NCBI GenBank assembly: GCA_963717955.1
Contig: CAVQXR010000001.1
Coordinates: 2,418,001-2,482,000 of the forward strand
Direction of reading: 5' to 3'
DNA from: CAVQXR01 sp963717955
GTDB taxonomy: Bacteria > Actinomycetota > Thermoleophilia > Gaiellales > Gaiellaceae
Length of the DNA stretch: 64,000 nt
A program made the translations under genes and the position numbers. Every line of letters begins with the position of its first letter. Position 1 is the stretch's first letter. Below the pieces are notes generated by a model, which saw nothing but the letters and a program-made list of their open reading frames with translations, did not search any database and was not told the origin of the DNA. This document shows positions 24,809 through 32,570 of the stretch, piece after piece.

Positions 24809-25495
24809 GCGAGCGCCTTCCGCAGCTCCCGGAGCCGGAGCGTCGAGACGCTTCCCGGCCAGCTCGGTCTGGTAGAGCGCAAAGGCCAGCGCGAGCACCC
24901 CCGCGAGACAGACGAGGAACACACCGAACATCTGTCCGGTCATGCCGACCCCCTCCCGCGTGAACACCGCCGGATGGAGGATCGTGCCGAGGATGCGGAT
25001 CGCGAGGAAGCTGATCGGGATGAGCACCACCCCGAGCAGGGCGTAGACGGCGGACGTGCGCGCGCGACGGGGGCCGGGATCGACGGAGTAGCGGAGCATG
25101 AAGTAGGCGGCGTAGAAGAGGAACAGGATCAGGAAGACGACGAGCTGGCGCTCGCCCCACGACCACCATACGCCCCAGGAGATCCTCCCCCAGATCGATC
25201 CTGTCACGAGCGTCAGCGCCGCGAAGATCGTCCCGATATGGATCGCCGTGTAGCTCTCGAGGTCGTAGCGGCCTTCCCGGGTCCACAGGAGGCGGAGCGC
25301 CTTCCATGCGCCCCACCCGAAGCAGGCGTACGCGGTCAGCGCGACCGGGACGTGGATGTAGAAGATCTTCTGGCTGAACCCCTGGTCGGCATCCTCGGGC
25401 GCCCAGAAGAGCGCGAGCGCGACCCCCGCGAGCAGCAGGGCGAACGCGGCGACGGCCAGGACGGGGCCGGGGCTATTCCGTAACGACGTACTCAA
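24805..25495 (-). CDS. ccmC: CcmC-like heme handling protein, frame broken near its end
   Basis: A six-helix membrane protein of the CcmC family, which presents heme for cytochrome c maturation. FYIHVPVALTAYACFGWGA near residue 40 and SIWGRISWGVWWSWGERQ near 95 show the tryptophan-rich heme-handling loop, with Gly where the WWD motif usually has Asp. Near 24845-24850 one extra base shifts the frame. The intended end is STLRLRELRKALA with TGA overlapping the ccmD ATG. The start is unclear: TTG at 25495 or 25519, both overlapping the ccmB end. Confidence 0.8.
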
Positions 25496-26114
25496 AGGTG
25501 GCCCAGGAGATGATCGCAAAGATGGCGTCGTACAGCCCCAGGAACCAGAGGAACCGACCCGGGTCGTCGACGATCGAGGCCCCGACGCCGCCGATCACGA
25601 CGGGGATCGCGAGCGGCACGAAGAGCAGGGGCAGGATCAGGTCTCGCGTCCGGCTCGCAAGCGCGATCGCCGACAGCAGCGCGCCGACGGCCGCGATCCC
25701 GATGTCGGCGAGGATCACGGCCGCGATCATCGCCCCATCGACGGGCGCGTAGAAGAGCGCGAACGCGGGCAGCGCAATCGCCTCCATGAGTAGGAGGAAG
25801 ACGACCACGCTGAGCGTCTTCGAGAGCCAGATCGCGCTCCGGTCGCACGGAGCGAGCACCAGCCCGTCGAGCAGGTCGTGCTCGCGCTCTGCCGCGTACA
25901 CCCGCGCGAGGCCGAGGAGGGCCGTGAACAGGATCCCGATCCACAGCAGGCCGCGTGCGGCATCGTCGCCTGCGGAGTCCGGGAGCGCGAAGTGGAAGAC
26001 GACGAGGGCGCCGACGACGAAGAGGAGCATCGCAGGCACGGTCTCGCGTGTTCGCAGCTCGAGCAGGAGATCCTTGCGTGCGAGCACGGCGACGTCTCTC
26101 GCGTACGCCGTCAC
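25473..26114 (-). CDS. ccmB: CcmB-like heme exporter permease
   Basis: A 213-residue membrane protein with six hydrophobic helices, the permease partner of CcmA in the system I cytochrome c maturation complex. RDVAVLARKDLLLELRTRETVPAMLLF opens it, and YAAEREHDLLDGLVLAPCDRSAIWLSK near residue 68 plus LLFVPLAIPVVIGG near 165 are family blocks. The GTG start at 26114 overlaps the ccmA stop (GTGA). A longer reading upstream has atypical arginine-rich composition and is a shadow of ccmA. Confidence 0.87.
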   Translation of the reverse strand: MTAYARDVAVLARKDLLLELRTRETVPAMLLFVVGALVVFHFALPDSAGDDAARGLLWIGILFTALLGLARVYAAEREHDLLDGLVLAPCDRSAIWLSKTLSVVVFLLLMEAIALPAFALFYAPVDGAMIAAVILADIGIAAVGALLSAIALASRTRDLILPLLFVPLAIPVVIGGVGASIVDDPGRFLWFLGLYDAIFAIISWATFEYVVTE

Positions 26115-26695
26115 GTCAGCGCCAACCTGCCACGGGCGAGCGTCTCGAGACGCTCGGGCTGATGGGAGCTGACGACGATCGTCCGCTCGCCAGCGAGCTC
26201 GGCGAGCTCGCGGTCGAGCAGCTCGACCCCCTCGGCGTCGAGGCCCGCGAACGGCTCGTCGAGGAGGAGCAGCGCCGGGTCGTGCAGGATCGCGCGACAG
26301 AGCGCGAGCCGCTGCTGCATGCCGCGGGAGTAGGTCGAGACGCGCTGGTGCCGCGCCTCCCACAACCCGTAGCGCTCGAGCAGCATGCCGATCCGCTCCC
26401 TGCGTTCCGCGACCCGGTACAGGCGCCCGTACAGCTCGAGGTTCTCGAGCGCGCTCAGACCCCGGTAGACGAGCGGCTCGTGCCCCACGTAGCCGATGCG
26501 GCCGCGGTCGGCGCTCACCTCGAGCTCGCCCCCGGTCGGCGCGAGCAGGCCCGCGATCAGTCGCAGCAGCGTGCTCTTGCCCGAGCCGTTACGGCCGGTG
26601 ACGAGGAGGAAGCTGCCGGTCGGGACGTCGAAATCGACACCCGCGAGCACCTCCTTCTCGCCGAAGCTCTTCTCGAGGCCGCGTGCCCGGATCAT
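26111..26695 (-). CDS. ccmA: CcmA-like ABC transporter ATPase
   Basis: A 194-residue ABC ATPase. Walker A GRNGSGKST is near residue 34, the Q-loop region YVGHEPLVYRGLSALENL near 68, the signature YSRGMQQRLALCRAI near 122, Walker B LLLLDEPFAGLD near 140, and the switch histidine in VVSSHQPE near 176. With CcmB it forms the transporter that releases heme-loaded CcmE in known systems. No ccmE or ccmF is visible here. The ATG at 26695 overlaps the prenyltransferase stop (ATGA). Confidence 0.88.
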   Translation of the reverse strand: MIRARGLEKSFGEKEVLAGVDFDVPTGSFLLVTGRNGSGKSTLLRLIAGLLAPTGGELEVSADRGRIGYVGHEPLVYRGLSALENLELYGRLYRVAERRERIGMLLERYGLWEARHQRVSTYSRGMQQRLALCRAILHDPALLLLDEPFAGLDAEGVELLDRELAELAGERTIVVSSHQPERLETLARGRLALT

Positions 26696-27582
26696 GCGAC
26701 CGCGTCGAGGGCCACGAACACGAAGAAGCCGACGCTGATCACGCCGTTCATCGTGAAGAACGCGGTGTCGAGCCGGCGCCAGTCTCGCGCCGAGACGATC
26801 GACTGCTCGTAAGCGAGCAGCGCGGCCACGAACGTGACCCCGGCCCAGTAGAGCGCACCGACGTCCAGGCCGATCCCAGCACCGGTGAGGAGCGCCACGG
26901 TACCGAGGTGGCAGGCCCGGGACGTCCAGAACGTTGCCGGGATGCCGAACCTGGCCGGAAACGAGTGCATGCCCTGCGCGCGGTCGATCTCGAGATCGAA
27001 GAGCGCGTACAGGACGTCGAAGCCGGCGATCCAGAGCGCAACCGCGCCGCCGACCAGCCAGATCGGCCACGGCATCTCGTTCGTGATCGCGGCCCAGGCG
27101 CCGATCGGTGCGAGCCCGTCGACGGCGCCGAGCCAGAAGTGGCAGAGCCAGGTGAACCGCTTGAGGTACGGGTACACGACGAAGCCGATCACCGGGATCG
27201 GCCACAGCCAGCGCACGATCGGCTCGAGCTGCCAGACGGCGACGAGGAAGACCGCGAGCGAGAGGAGCGAGAACAGGACGACCTGCCGGGAGCGGAGGGC
27301 CCCGCGCGGCAGCTCCCGGCCCGCGGTGCGCGGATTCCTGGCATCGATTTGCGCATCGATCAGCCGGTTCACGGCCATCGCGAAGCTCCGGGCCCCGACC
27401 ATCGCGACGGTGATCCAGACCAGGTCGTGGCCGCTCGGGACGCCGTCGACGGCGAGGAAGGCGCCGACGTAGGCGAACGGGAGCGCGAAGACCGTGTGCT
27501 CGAACTTGACGAGCGACGCAAAGAGCTTCGTGTGCTCGACGACCCCGCCGGCCGGAGCCGCGGACGGATCCGAGGCGCTCAC
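26692..27582 (-). CDS. mqnP: UbiA-family prenyltransferase, probably menaquinone (MqnP) type
   Basis: A 296-residue polytopic prenyltransferase. The first Asp-rich motif NRLIDAQIDARNPRTAGREL (residues ~72-91) has the RTAGRE extension seen in futalosine-pathway MqnP proteins. The second motif is DLEIDRAQGM near 205. It would attach a polyprenyl chain to an aromatic ring during quinone synthesis in the membrane. Other mqn genes are not in the window, so the specific role is an inference. GTG at 27582 overlaps the mogA stop. Confidence 0.82.
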   Translation of the reverse strand: MSASDPSAAPAGGVVEHTKLFASLVKFEHTVFALPFAYVGAFLAVDGVPSGHDLVWITVAMVGARSFAMAVNRLIDAQIDARNPRTAGRELPRGALRSRQVVLFSLLSLAVFLVAVWQLEPIVRWLWPIPVIGFVVYPYLKRFTWLCHFWLGAVDGLAPIGAWAAITNEMPWPIWLVGGAVALWIAGFDVLYALFDLEIDRAQGMHSFPARFGIPATFWTSRACHLGTVALLTGAGIGLDVGALYWAGVTFVAALLAYEQSIVSARDWRRLDTAFFTMNGVISVGFFVFVALDAVA

Positions 27583-28059
27583 GTCTGGCGGTGCTCGGTG
27601 GGCGCGTCCGCGAGCAGGCCGAGCGGCGTGCCGGAGCGCCGGCGCACGATCGCGAATCCGTCGCGACACCCCCCCGGCGAGCCCGGCAGGTTCACGACGA
27701 GCGAGTGCCCGACGATCCCGGCGACCCCGCGCGAGAGCAGCCCGTGCGGTGTCTTTGCCGCCGAGTCCGCCCGCAGCCGCTCGGGGATCCCGGGAACGAC
27801 CCGATCGACGACGTCGAGCGTCGCCTCGGGCGTGACGTCCCGGGGCGCCACGCCGGTGCCGCCCGTCGTCAGCACGACCGGCGCCGCCGGCCGCCAGCTC
27901 CCGGATCGCGGCCGCGATCTCCGGCCGCTCGTCCGGGACGACCCGCCGGACCACCTCGTACCCGTCGGACTCGAGCAGCTCCGCGAGCAGCGCGCCGCTT
28001 CGATCCTCCCGCACGCCGTGCGAGACACCGTCCGAGACGGTCAGGACGGCGGCCCTCAC
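27579..28059 (-). CDS. mog: MogA/MoaB molybdopterin adenylyltransferase, frame broken once
   Basis: This protein adenylates molybdopterin before molybdenum insertion. From GTG 28059 the frame reads RAAVLTVSDGVSHGVREDRSG, then LLESDGYEVVRRVVPDE. One extra base near 27884-27888 shifts it. The rest reads APVVLTTGGTGVAPRDVTPEA (the TTGGTG nucleotide/pterin site) and HSLVVNLPGSPGGCRDGFAIV, ending TGA at 27579. The joined product is ~159 residues, normal for the family. Both ends overlap neighbours (GTGA), placing it between moaC and the prenyltransferase. Confidence 0.85.
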
Positions 28060-28503
28060 GCCGCCGGCTCCTTCGTCTTCTCGAGCAGCCTGACCTCGCC
28101 GACGACCATCCCCTTGTCGATCGCCTTCGCCATGTCGTACACGGTCAGCGCCGCGACGGTCGCCGCGGTGAGTGCCTCCATCTCGACGCCGGTGCGCGCG
28201 GTCGTCTCGACCGCCGCCACGATGTGCACGCAGCCGGCGCCGACCTCCAGCGACGACGGCAACCGAGGAGAGCGGGAGCGGGTGACAGAGGGGGATCAGC
28301 TCCGCGGTGCGCTTCGCGCCCATGATGCCGGCGACCTGCGCGGTCGCGAGGGCGTCGCCCTTCGGAAGCGAGCGGAGCGTCTGCGCGGTCTCCGGACGCA
28401 TCGTCACGGTCGCCTCGGCGACGGCCCGCCGGTGCGAGACGGGCTTCGCGCCCACGTCGACCATGCGGACCGAGCCGGTCTCGTCGACGTGGCTCAGGCT
28501 CAC
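28056..28503 (-). CDS. moaC: Cyclic pyranopterin monophosphate synthase MoaC, frame broken once
   Basis: MoaC works with MoaA in the first step of molybdenum cofactor synthesis. From GTG 28503: LSHVDETGSVRMVDVGAKPVSHR, then VAGIMGAKRTAELIPLCHPLPLSSV. One extra base near 28250-28252 shifts the frame, after which it reads VETTARTGVEMEALTAATVAALTVYDMAKAIDKGMVVGEVRLLEK to TGA at 28056. The repaired product is ~148 residues. The start overlaps the otsA stop (GTGA) and the end overlaps the mogA start. No moaA is in the window. Confidence 0.88.
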
Positions 28504-29981
28504 GCCGGAATCGTACTCCCGCGCAGCGCGACGGCATCGTCGAGGTGGGTGAGCAACGTCTCGATCCAGCGCTCGACGTCGTGCTCGGTCACGTGACGGC
28601 GAATCGCGGCGAGTCGCTCGCGGCGATCGGGCCCCGGCATCGTCAGCGCCCGGTGGATCGCGTCCGCCTGCTGCTCGACGTCGAACGGGTTGACGGTGAG
28701 CGCCCACGGAGCCAGCTCCGCGTGGGCGCCCGCGTTCTCGGAGAGGATGAGCACCCCGGCCTGCTCGTTCAGGAGCGGCCCCTCCTTCGCGACCAGGTTC
28801 ATCCCGTCGAAGATGGCGTTGACGAGCAGCACGTCGTACTGCTTGTAGGCCGCCACCGACGCGAGAAAGTCGTCCTCGACCCGCAGGTCGATCGGCAGCC
28901 AGCCCTCCCGCTGGAAGCGGTCGTTCACGGCCCGGGCCGATCGCTGGATCGCGCCGAGATACTCGGAGTACTCCGGGATCTCCTGCCGCGACGGGTCGAG
29001 CAGCGCCAGCATCGCGACGCGCCCGTGCATCTCCGGATGCTGTTCGAGGTAGCGCTCGAACGCGCGAAAGCCGCGAACCACGTTCTTCGACGGATCCGTT
29101 CGATCGACGCGCAGCACGAGCCGCTCCGGCCGGCTCCGGAGGAGCTCGGCCTCGCGCTCGAGCACGTATCCGTCGGACCCGAGACGCGCGATCTCGGCCG
29201 GATCGACAGAGATCGGGGCCACCTGTGCGCTTATACATCGTGATCCGAAGTAAATGCGCCCGCGCTGGAAGTCCACCTCGGCGCCGGCGATGTCCTCGCA
29301 GCCGCGGAGGAAGTTGCGTCGCCACCGCTCCGTGTGGAAGCTGACGACGTCGCTCGCGAGCAGGCCCTCGTGAAGCGCGCTCCGGATCGGTTCGGGCAGG
29401 ACCTGCCATGCGTCCGGCTGCGGCCACGGCACGTGGACGACGTGGGCGATCGGAGCGTCGGGCGCCCGGTCGCGCACGAGCCGCGGCGCCAGGTACAGAT
29501 GGTAGTCGTGGAAGTAGACGCTGACGTCCGGCCACCGTTCGAGCTCCTCGAGCGCCGCGTCGGCAAACGCGCAGTTCACCGGTTCGTACCCTTCGCTCCA
29601 GGCTGCATAGAGACCGTGATCGACGTCCGGAGCCGCTGCGAGCCCCCAGAGGTAGTGGTGCACGAACCACAGCATCGGGTTCGACACGACGTTGTAGTAG
29701 CGGTCGTAGGCGACTGCATCGTGGGCGACGAGCCGCAGGCGGAACGGCGATCCGTCCTCCCCTGCCTCGTCGAGGCCGGCCGGATGCTCTTCGGCCACCC
29801 GCCGGTCCTCCTCGCTCAGCGCGCTGGCGATCCACGTCACGTCGTGGTGGGCGACGAGGCTTCGCAGCGCCGTGACGAGCCCGCCGCCGCCGCGCCGGGC
29901 GACACGGTTGCCGGAGGTGTCGCGCGAGAACGTGACCGGCCCCCGGTTGGAGACGACGATCAGCCTCCGGCGGCCTGTCAT
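28500..29981 (-). CDS. otsA: Trehalose-6-phosphate synthase family (GT20) glycosyltransferase
   Basis: A 493-residue GT20 enzyme, expected to join a nucleotide-activated glucose to glucose-6-phosphate. RLIVVSNRGPVTF at the start, the YFHDYHLYLAPRLVR block near residue 150, VHVPWPQPDAWQVLP near 175, SDVVSFHTERWRRNFL near 205, RVDRTDPSKNVVRGF near 290, and the nucleotide site NAIFDGMNLVAKEGPLLNE plus LSENAGAHAELAPWALTVNPFDV near 395-440 are visible. Related GT20 enzymes make other glucosides, so the acceptor is probable, not certain. No OtsB phosphatase lies nearby. TACCGT stands 6 nt before the ATG. Confidence 0.85.
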   Translation of the reverse strand: MTGRRRLIVVSNRGPVTFSRDTSGNRVARRGGGGLVTALRSLVAHHDVTWIASALSEEDRRVAEEHPAGLDEAGEDGSPFRLRLVAHDAVAYDRYYNVVSNPMLWFVHHYLWGLAAAPDVDHGLYAAWSEGYEPVNCAFADAALEELERWPDVSVYFHDYHLYLAPRLVRDRAPDAPIAHVVHVPWPQPDAWQVLPEPIRSALHEGLLASDVVSFHTERWRRNFLRGCEDIAGAEVDFQRGRIYFGSRCISAQVAPISVDPAEIARLGSDGYVLEREAELLRSRPERLVLRVDRTDPSKNVVRGFRAFERYLEQHPEMHGRVAMLALLDPSRQEIPEYSEYLGAIQRSARAVNDRFQREGWLPIDLRVEDDFLASVAAYKQYDVLLVNAIFDGMNLVAKEGPLLNEQAGVLILSENAGAHAELAPWALTVNPFDVEQQADAIHRALTMPGPDRRERLAAIRRHVTEHDVERWIETLLTHLDDAVALRGSTIPA

Positions 29982-29987
29982 GCCACT

Positions 29988-29993
29988 ACGGTA
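29988..29993 (-). promoter_or_regulatory. TAnnnT -10 element (TACCGT) for otsA
   Basis: TACCGT on the minus strand ends 6 nt before the ATG at 29981, suggesting that otsA starts a transcript separate from treT. Confidence 0.4.
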
Positions 29994-30021
29994 CCGCGCC
30001 GCGACGCAGGGAACTGCCCTC

Positions 30022-31302
30022 TCAGCGGCCCGGGGCGGCCGTGACCAGGGGGGCGTCGACCGTATCGAGGCCGGCCAGGTGCCCGAACAGCGCAAGCCAG
30101 TCGCGGAGCAAGCGCGGCATCAGGAAGTGGGCGCGTACGTCTTCCTTGCCCTGCCTCGCCATCTGCCGTGCGCGATCCGGGTCGGCCAGGATGGCGGCGC
30201 ACGCGTCGGCGCAGGCCTGCGGCGAGTCGACGAGGAAGCCGGTCTCGCCGTCCCGGATCTGGCTGAGGATTCCGCCCACGCGTCCCCCCACCACCGGGCG
30301 CGCCTTCCACAACGCCTCGGCGACGGTCAGGCCAAAGCCCTCGCGGAGCGATTTCTGGATCATGGCCTCCGAGAAGACCTGGAAGGCGTTCACCTCGACC
30401 GAGCCGACGTTGTTGAGGTTCGAGAGGATGTGGATGTCGTCGTCCCCTGCCGCGTGCTCGACGGTACGGTTGTAGAAGTCCCAGCCCTCCGGGTCGTCGT
30501 GGGCCATCGAGCCCACGAGCGCGAGCTGGACATCGGGGTGCCGTTCGCGCACGAGCCGGTAGGCGTCGATCACGCCCAGCGGATCCTTCCAGGGGTCGAA
30601 GCGGGACACCTGTGTGAGCAGCGGCCGATTCGTGTCGATCCCGAACTGGTTCGTGATGTACACGGCGTCCTCGATCGTGAGCGCCATGTTCTTGGGCGCC
30701 AGCGGGTCGATCGCCGGCGGCCAGATGAACGCCTCGGGCAGGTCGGCGATCCCGGGCGCGTACTCGGGCCGGTGGAAGATCGTCGCGTCGTAACGGGCGA
30801 GCCACGGCACGAGGAAGGCCAGCACCTCCGGGCTCGGCGTCGACAGGTCGATGTGGCAGCGCCAGATCCAGTGCGCCGCCGCGTCCCGGGCGTGCTCGAT
30901 CAACCCGCAGGGCTGCGGGTCGTGCACGATCACGTAGTCCCACGTCCCCTCGAGCGCCTCGGCGTTTCGCCGGTTGTACTCCGCGAACGTCGCTTCCTGC
31001 AGCCGGGTCAACTCGATCGGGCTGCCCTGGAGCGCGTTGTGGATCGCCTTCGTGACCTCGAAGAACTCGCCCTGGCCCCAGATCACCCGCCACTCGGCGT
31101 CGAGCCCCGCGTCGCACATGAGTGGGACGAGGGCGTAGTTGATCTCGGCGACGCCTCCGCCGAAGGCGGTCGCCGACAGGTGCAGCACACGTTTCCCGGC
31201 GAGCGGCTCGGCGAGCGCGCGGATCTGCTCCATGAGCCCGCGGCCGACGAGCGTCGCGTAGTCCCCGAGCGCCTTGTGGCCGACGTTGACGTGCTGCAAC
31301 AT
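30022..31302 (-). CDS. Trehalose synthase-like GT4 glycosyltransferase (TreT type)
   Basis: A 426-residue GT-B enzyme resembling trehalose glycosyltransferring synthase (TreT), which makes trehalose from NDP-glucose and glucose. The N-terminus LQHVNVGHKALGDYATLVG and RVLHLSATAFGGGVAEINYALVPLM (residues ~40-65) are typical. VSRFDPWKDPLGVIDAYRLV near 232 begins the nucleotide-sugar domain, and SLREGFGLTVAEALWKARPVVGG near 340 holds the GT4 acid motif (EGFGLTVAE). Next to otsA, it supports two routes of trehalose synthesis. ATG at 31302 with TATTCT 9 nt upstream. Confidence 0.82.
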   Translation of the reverse strand: MLQHVNVGHKALGDYATLVGRGLMEQIRALAEPLAGKRVLHLSATAFGGGVAEINYALVPLMCDAGLDAEWRVIWGQGEFFEVTKAIHNALQGSPIELTRLQEATFAEYNRRNAEALEGTWDYVIVHDPQPCGLIEHARDAAAHWIWRCHIDLSTPSPEVLAFLVPWLARYDATIFHRPEYAPGIADLPEAFIWPPAIDPLAPKNMALTIEDAVYITNQFGIDTNRPLLTQVSRFDPWKDPLGVIDAYRLVRERHPDVQLALVGSMAHDDPEGWDFYNRTVEHAAGDDDIHILSNLNNVGSVEVNAFQVFSEAMIQKSLREGFGLTVAEALWKARPVVGGRVGGILSQIRDGETGFLVDSPQACADACAAILADPDRARQMARQGKEDVRAHFLMPRLLRDWLALFGHLAGLDTVDAPLVTAAPGR

Positions 31303-31311
31303 GAGCCGGGC

Positions 31312-31317
31312 AGAATA
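31312..31317 (-). promoter_or_regulatory. TAnnnT -10 element (TATTCT) for the treT-like gene
   Basis: TATTCT on the minus strand lies 9 nt before the ATG at 31302. Confidence 0.4.
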
Positions 31318-31337
31318 CCGATCGAAGCGGCCCTCGC

Positions 31338-32570
31338 TCAGTAGGTGCAGTCGCCGGTCGCGTCCTCCGCACGGTCGCCCGGCGTCAGGCCGAGATCGAG
31401 TTGCTCGCCGTCCCGCACGACCGTGAACACCGCCTCGCGGCCGGGGAAGAGACGCGTCGAGGCGATCCGGCTCAGGTCGGCGCTCGAGGCGACCGGCGAA
31501 CCGTCGATCGCGACCACCACGTCGCCGCCGACCGCGAACTCGAGCCCTTCCACGGTCGTCGTCCGGTCGCCGCCCCTCAGGCCGCCCGCCTCGGCCGGGC
31601 TCTCCGGGATGACGCACTGGATCGCCGCACCCCGCTCGACGTCATAGCCCAGCTCACGGGCCATCGACGGCGTCAGGCTCTGTGTCTTCACGCCGAGCCA
31701 TGCGTACCGCACCCGGCCGGTCTCGCGGAGCTGCTCCGACGCGCGGCGGGCCGTGTTGATCGGGATCGCGAACCCGACGCCCTCGGCCGTGCCCGACTCG
31801 CTGCGAATCTGGGCGTTGACGCCGATCACCTCGCCACGAGCGTTGAAGAGCGGCCCACCCGAGTTGCCCCGGTTGATCGGGGCGTCGATCTGGATCACGT
31901 CGGCGACGTCGTAGCGGGACGTCAACGAGTCGATGGAGCGCCCGGTGGCCGACACGACCCCGACGCTGAGGGAGCTGGCCTGGCCGAACGGGCTGCCGAT
32001 CGCAGCAACCGGCTCCCCGACCGTTACCTCGCTCGAGTCGCCGAGCGGCACCGGGGCGAGACCGTGGTCGTCGGGATCGACCTCGATCACGCCCACGTCG
32101 CTGAAGAGATCCCAGCCGACGATCCTCGCCGGGACACGATCCCCGTCGCGGAACTCCACGTAGACCTGGCTCGCCGCCTCGATCGGCACGTCCGGCTCGC
32201 TCTCCCCGACGGTGGTGATGACGTGGGAGTTCGTGAGGATCGTTCCCTCGTCGTCGACGACGAACCCCGATCCCTGGGCCTGCGCCCCCGCGTCGCCCTG
32301 ATCGTGACCGGGGAACAGCGCATAGATGGTGACGACGCCGTCGGCCCGGGACTCGTAGATCGCCGCGGGGTCGAAGCCGTTGCCGACGAGCGGCCTTGCT
32401 CCCGACGAGGCCGGTTCCCCACCCGCCGCCGTCGCCGGCGCGCCCGCGTCCTGGAGCACGACCGTCTCCCCGCCGCCGATCCATCCGGCAGCGGCCCCGA
32501 TGCCGAGCGCGGCCACCGCTCCGGCGATAGCGGCAGCGAATGCGGCGGCGAGAAGGATCAACGGGCGCAT
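31338..32570 (-). CDS. HtrA/DegP-like membrane-anchored serine protease with PDZ domain
   Basis: A 410-residue trypsin-like protease. An N-terminal hydrophobic helix (residues ~5-32) anchors or exports it. The catalytic triad is visible: ILTNSHVIT (His) near residue 115, FSDVGVIEV (Asp) near 158 and NRGNSGGPL (Ser) near 235. A PDZ domain covers ~295-395 (GLRGGDRTTTVEGLEFAVGGDVVVAIDG). It should act in envelope protein quality control. The ATG shares a base with the stop of the upstream histidine kinase (TGATG), so it is likely controlled by that two-component system. Confidence 0.9.
   Translation of the reverse strand: MRPLILLAAAFAAAIAGAVAALGIGAAAGWIGGGETVVLQDAGAPATAAGGEPASSGARPLVGNGFDPAAIYESRADGVVTIYALFPGHDQGDAGAQAQGSGFVVDDEGTILTNSHVITTVGESEPDVPIEAASQVYVEFRDGDRVPARIVGWDLFSDVGVIEVDPDDHGLAPVPLGDSSEVTVGEPVAAIGSPFGQASSLSVGVVSATGRSIDSLTSRYDVADVIQIDAPINRGNSGGPLFNARGEVIGVNAQIRSESGTAEGVGFAIPINTARRASEQLRETGRVRYAWLGVKTQSLTPSMARELGYDVERGAAIQCVIPESPAEAGGLRGGDRTTTVEGLEFAVGGDVVVAIDGSPVASSADLSRIASTRLFPGREAVFTVVRDGEQLDLGLTPGDRAEDATGDCTY

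Noticed and set aside
24611..25519. CcmC-CcmD fusion protein
   Set aside because: A one-base correction yields the normal overlapping pair; see the ccmC entry.
26692..29835. A 1,047-codon minus-strand frame that seems to fuse otsA-shadow, moaC, mog and the prenyltransferase
   Set aside because: It results from frame breaks in moaC and mog plus overlapping starts; each gene has its own start and stop.
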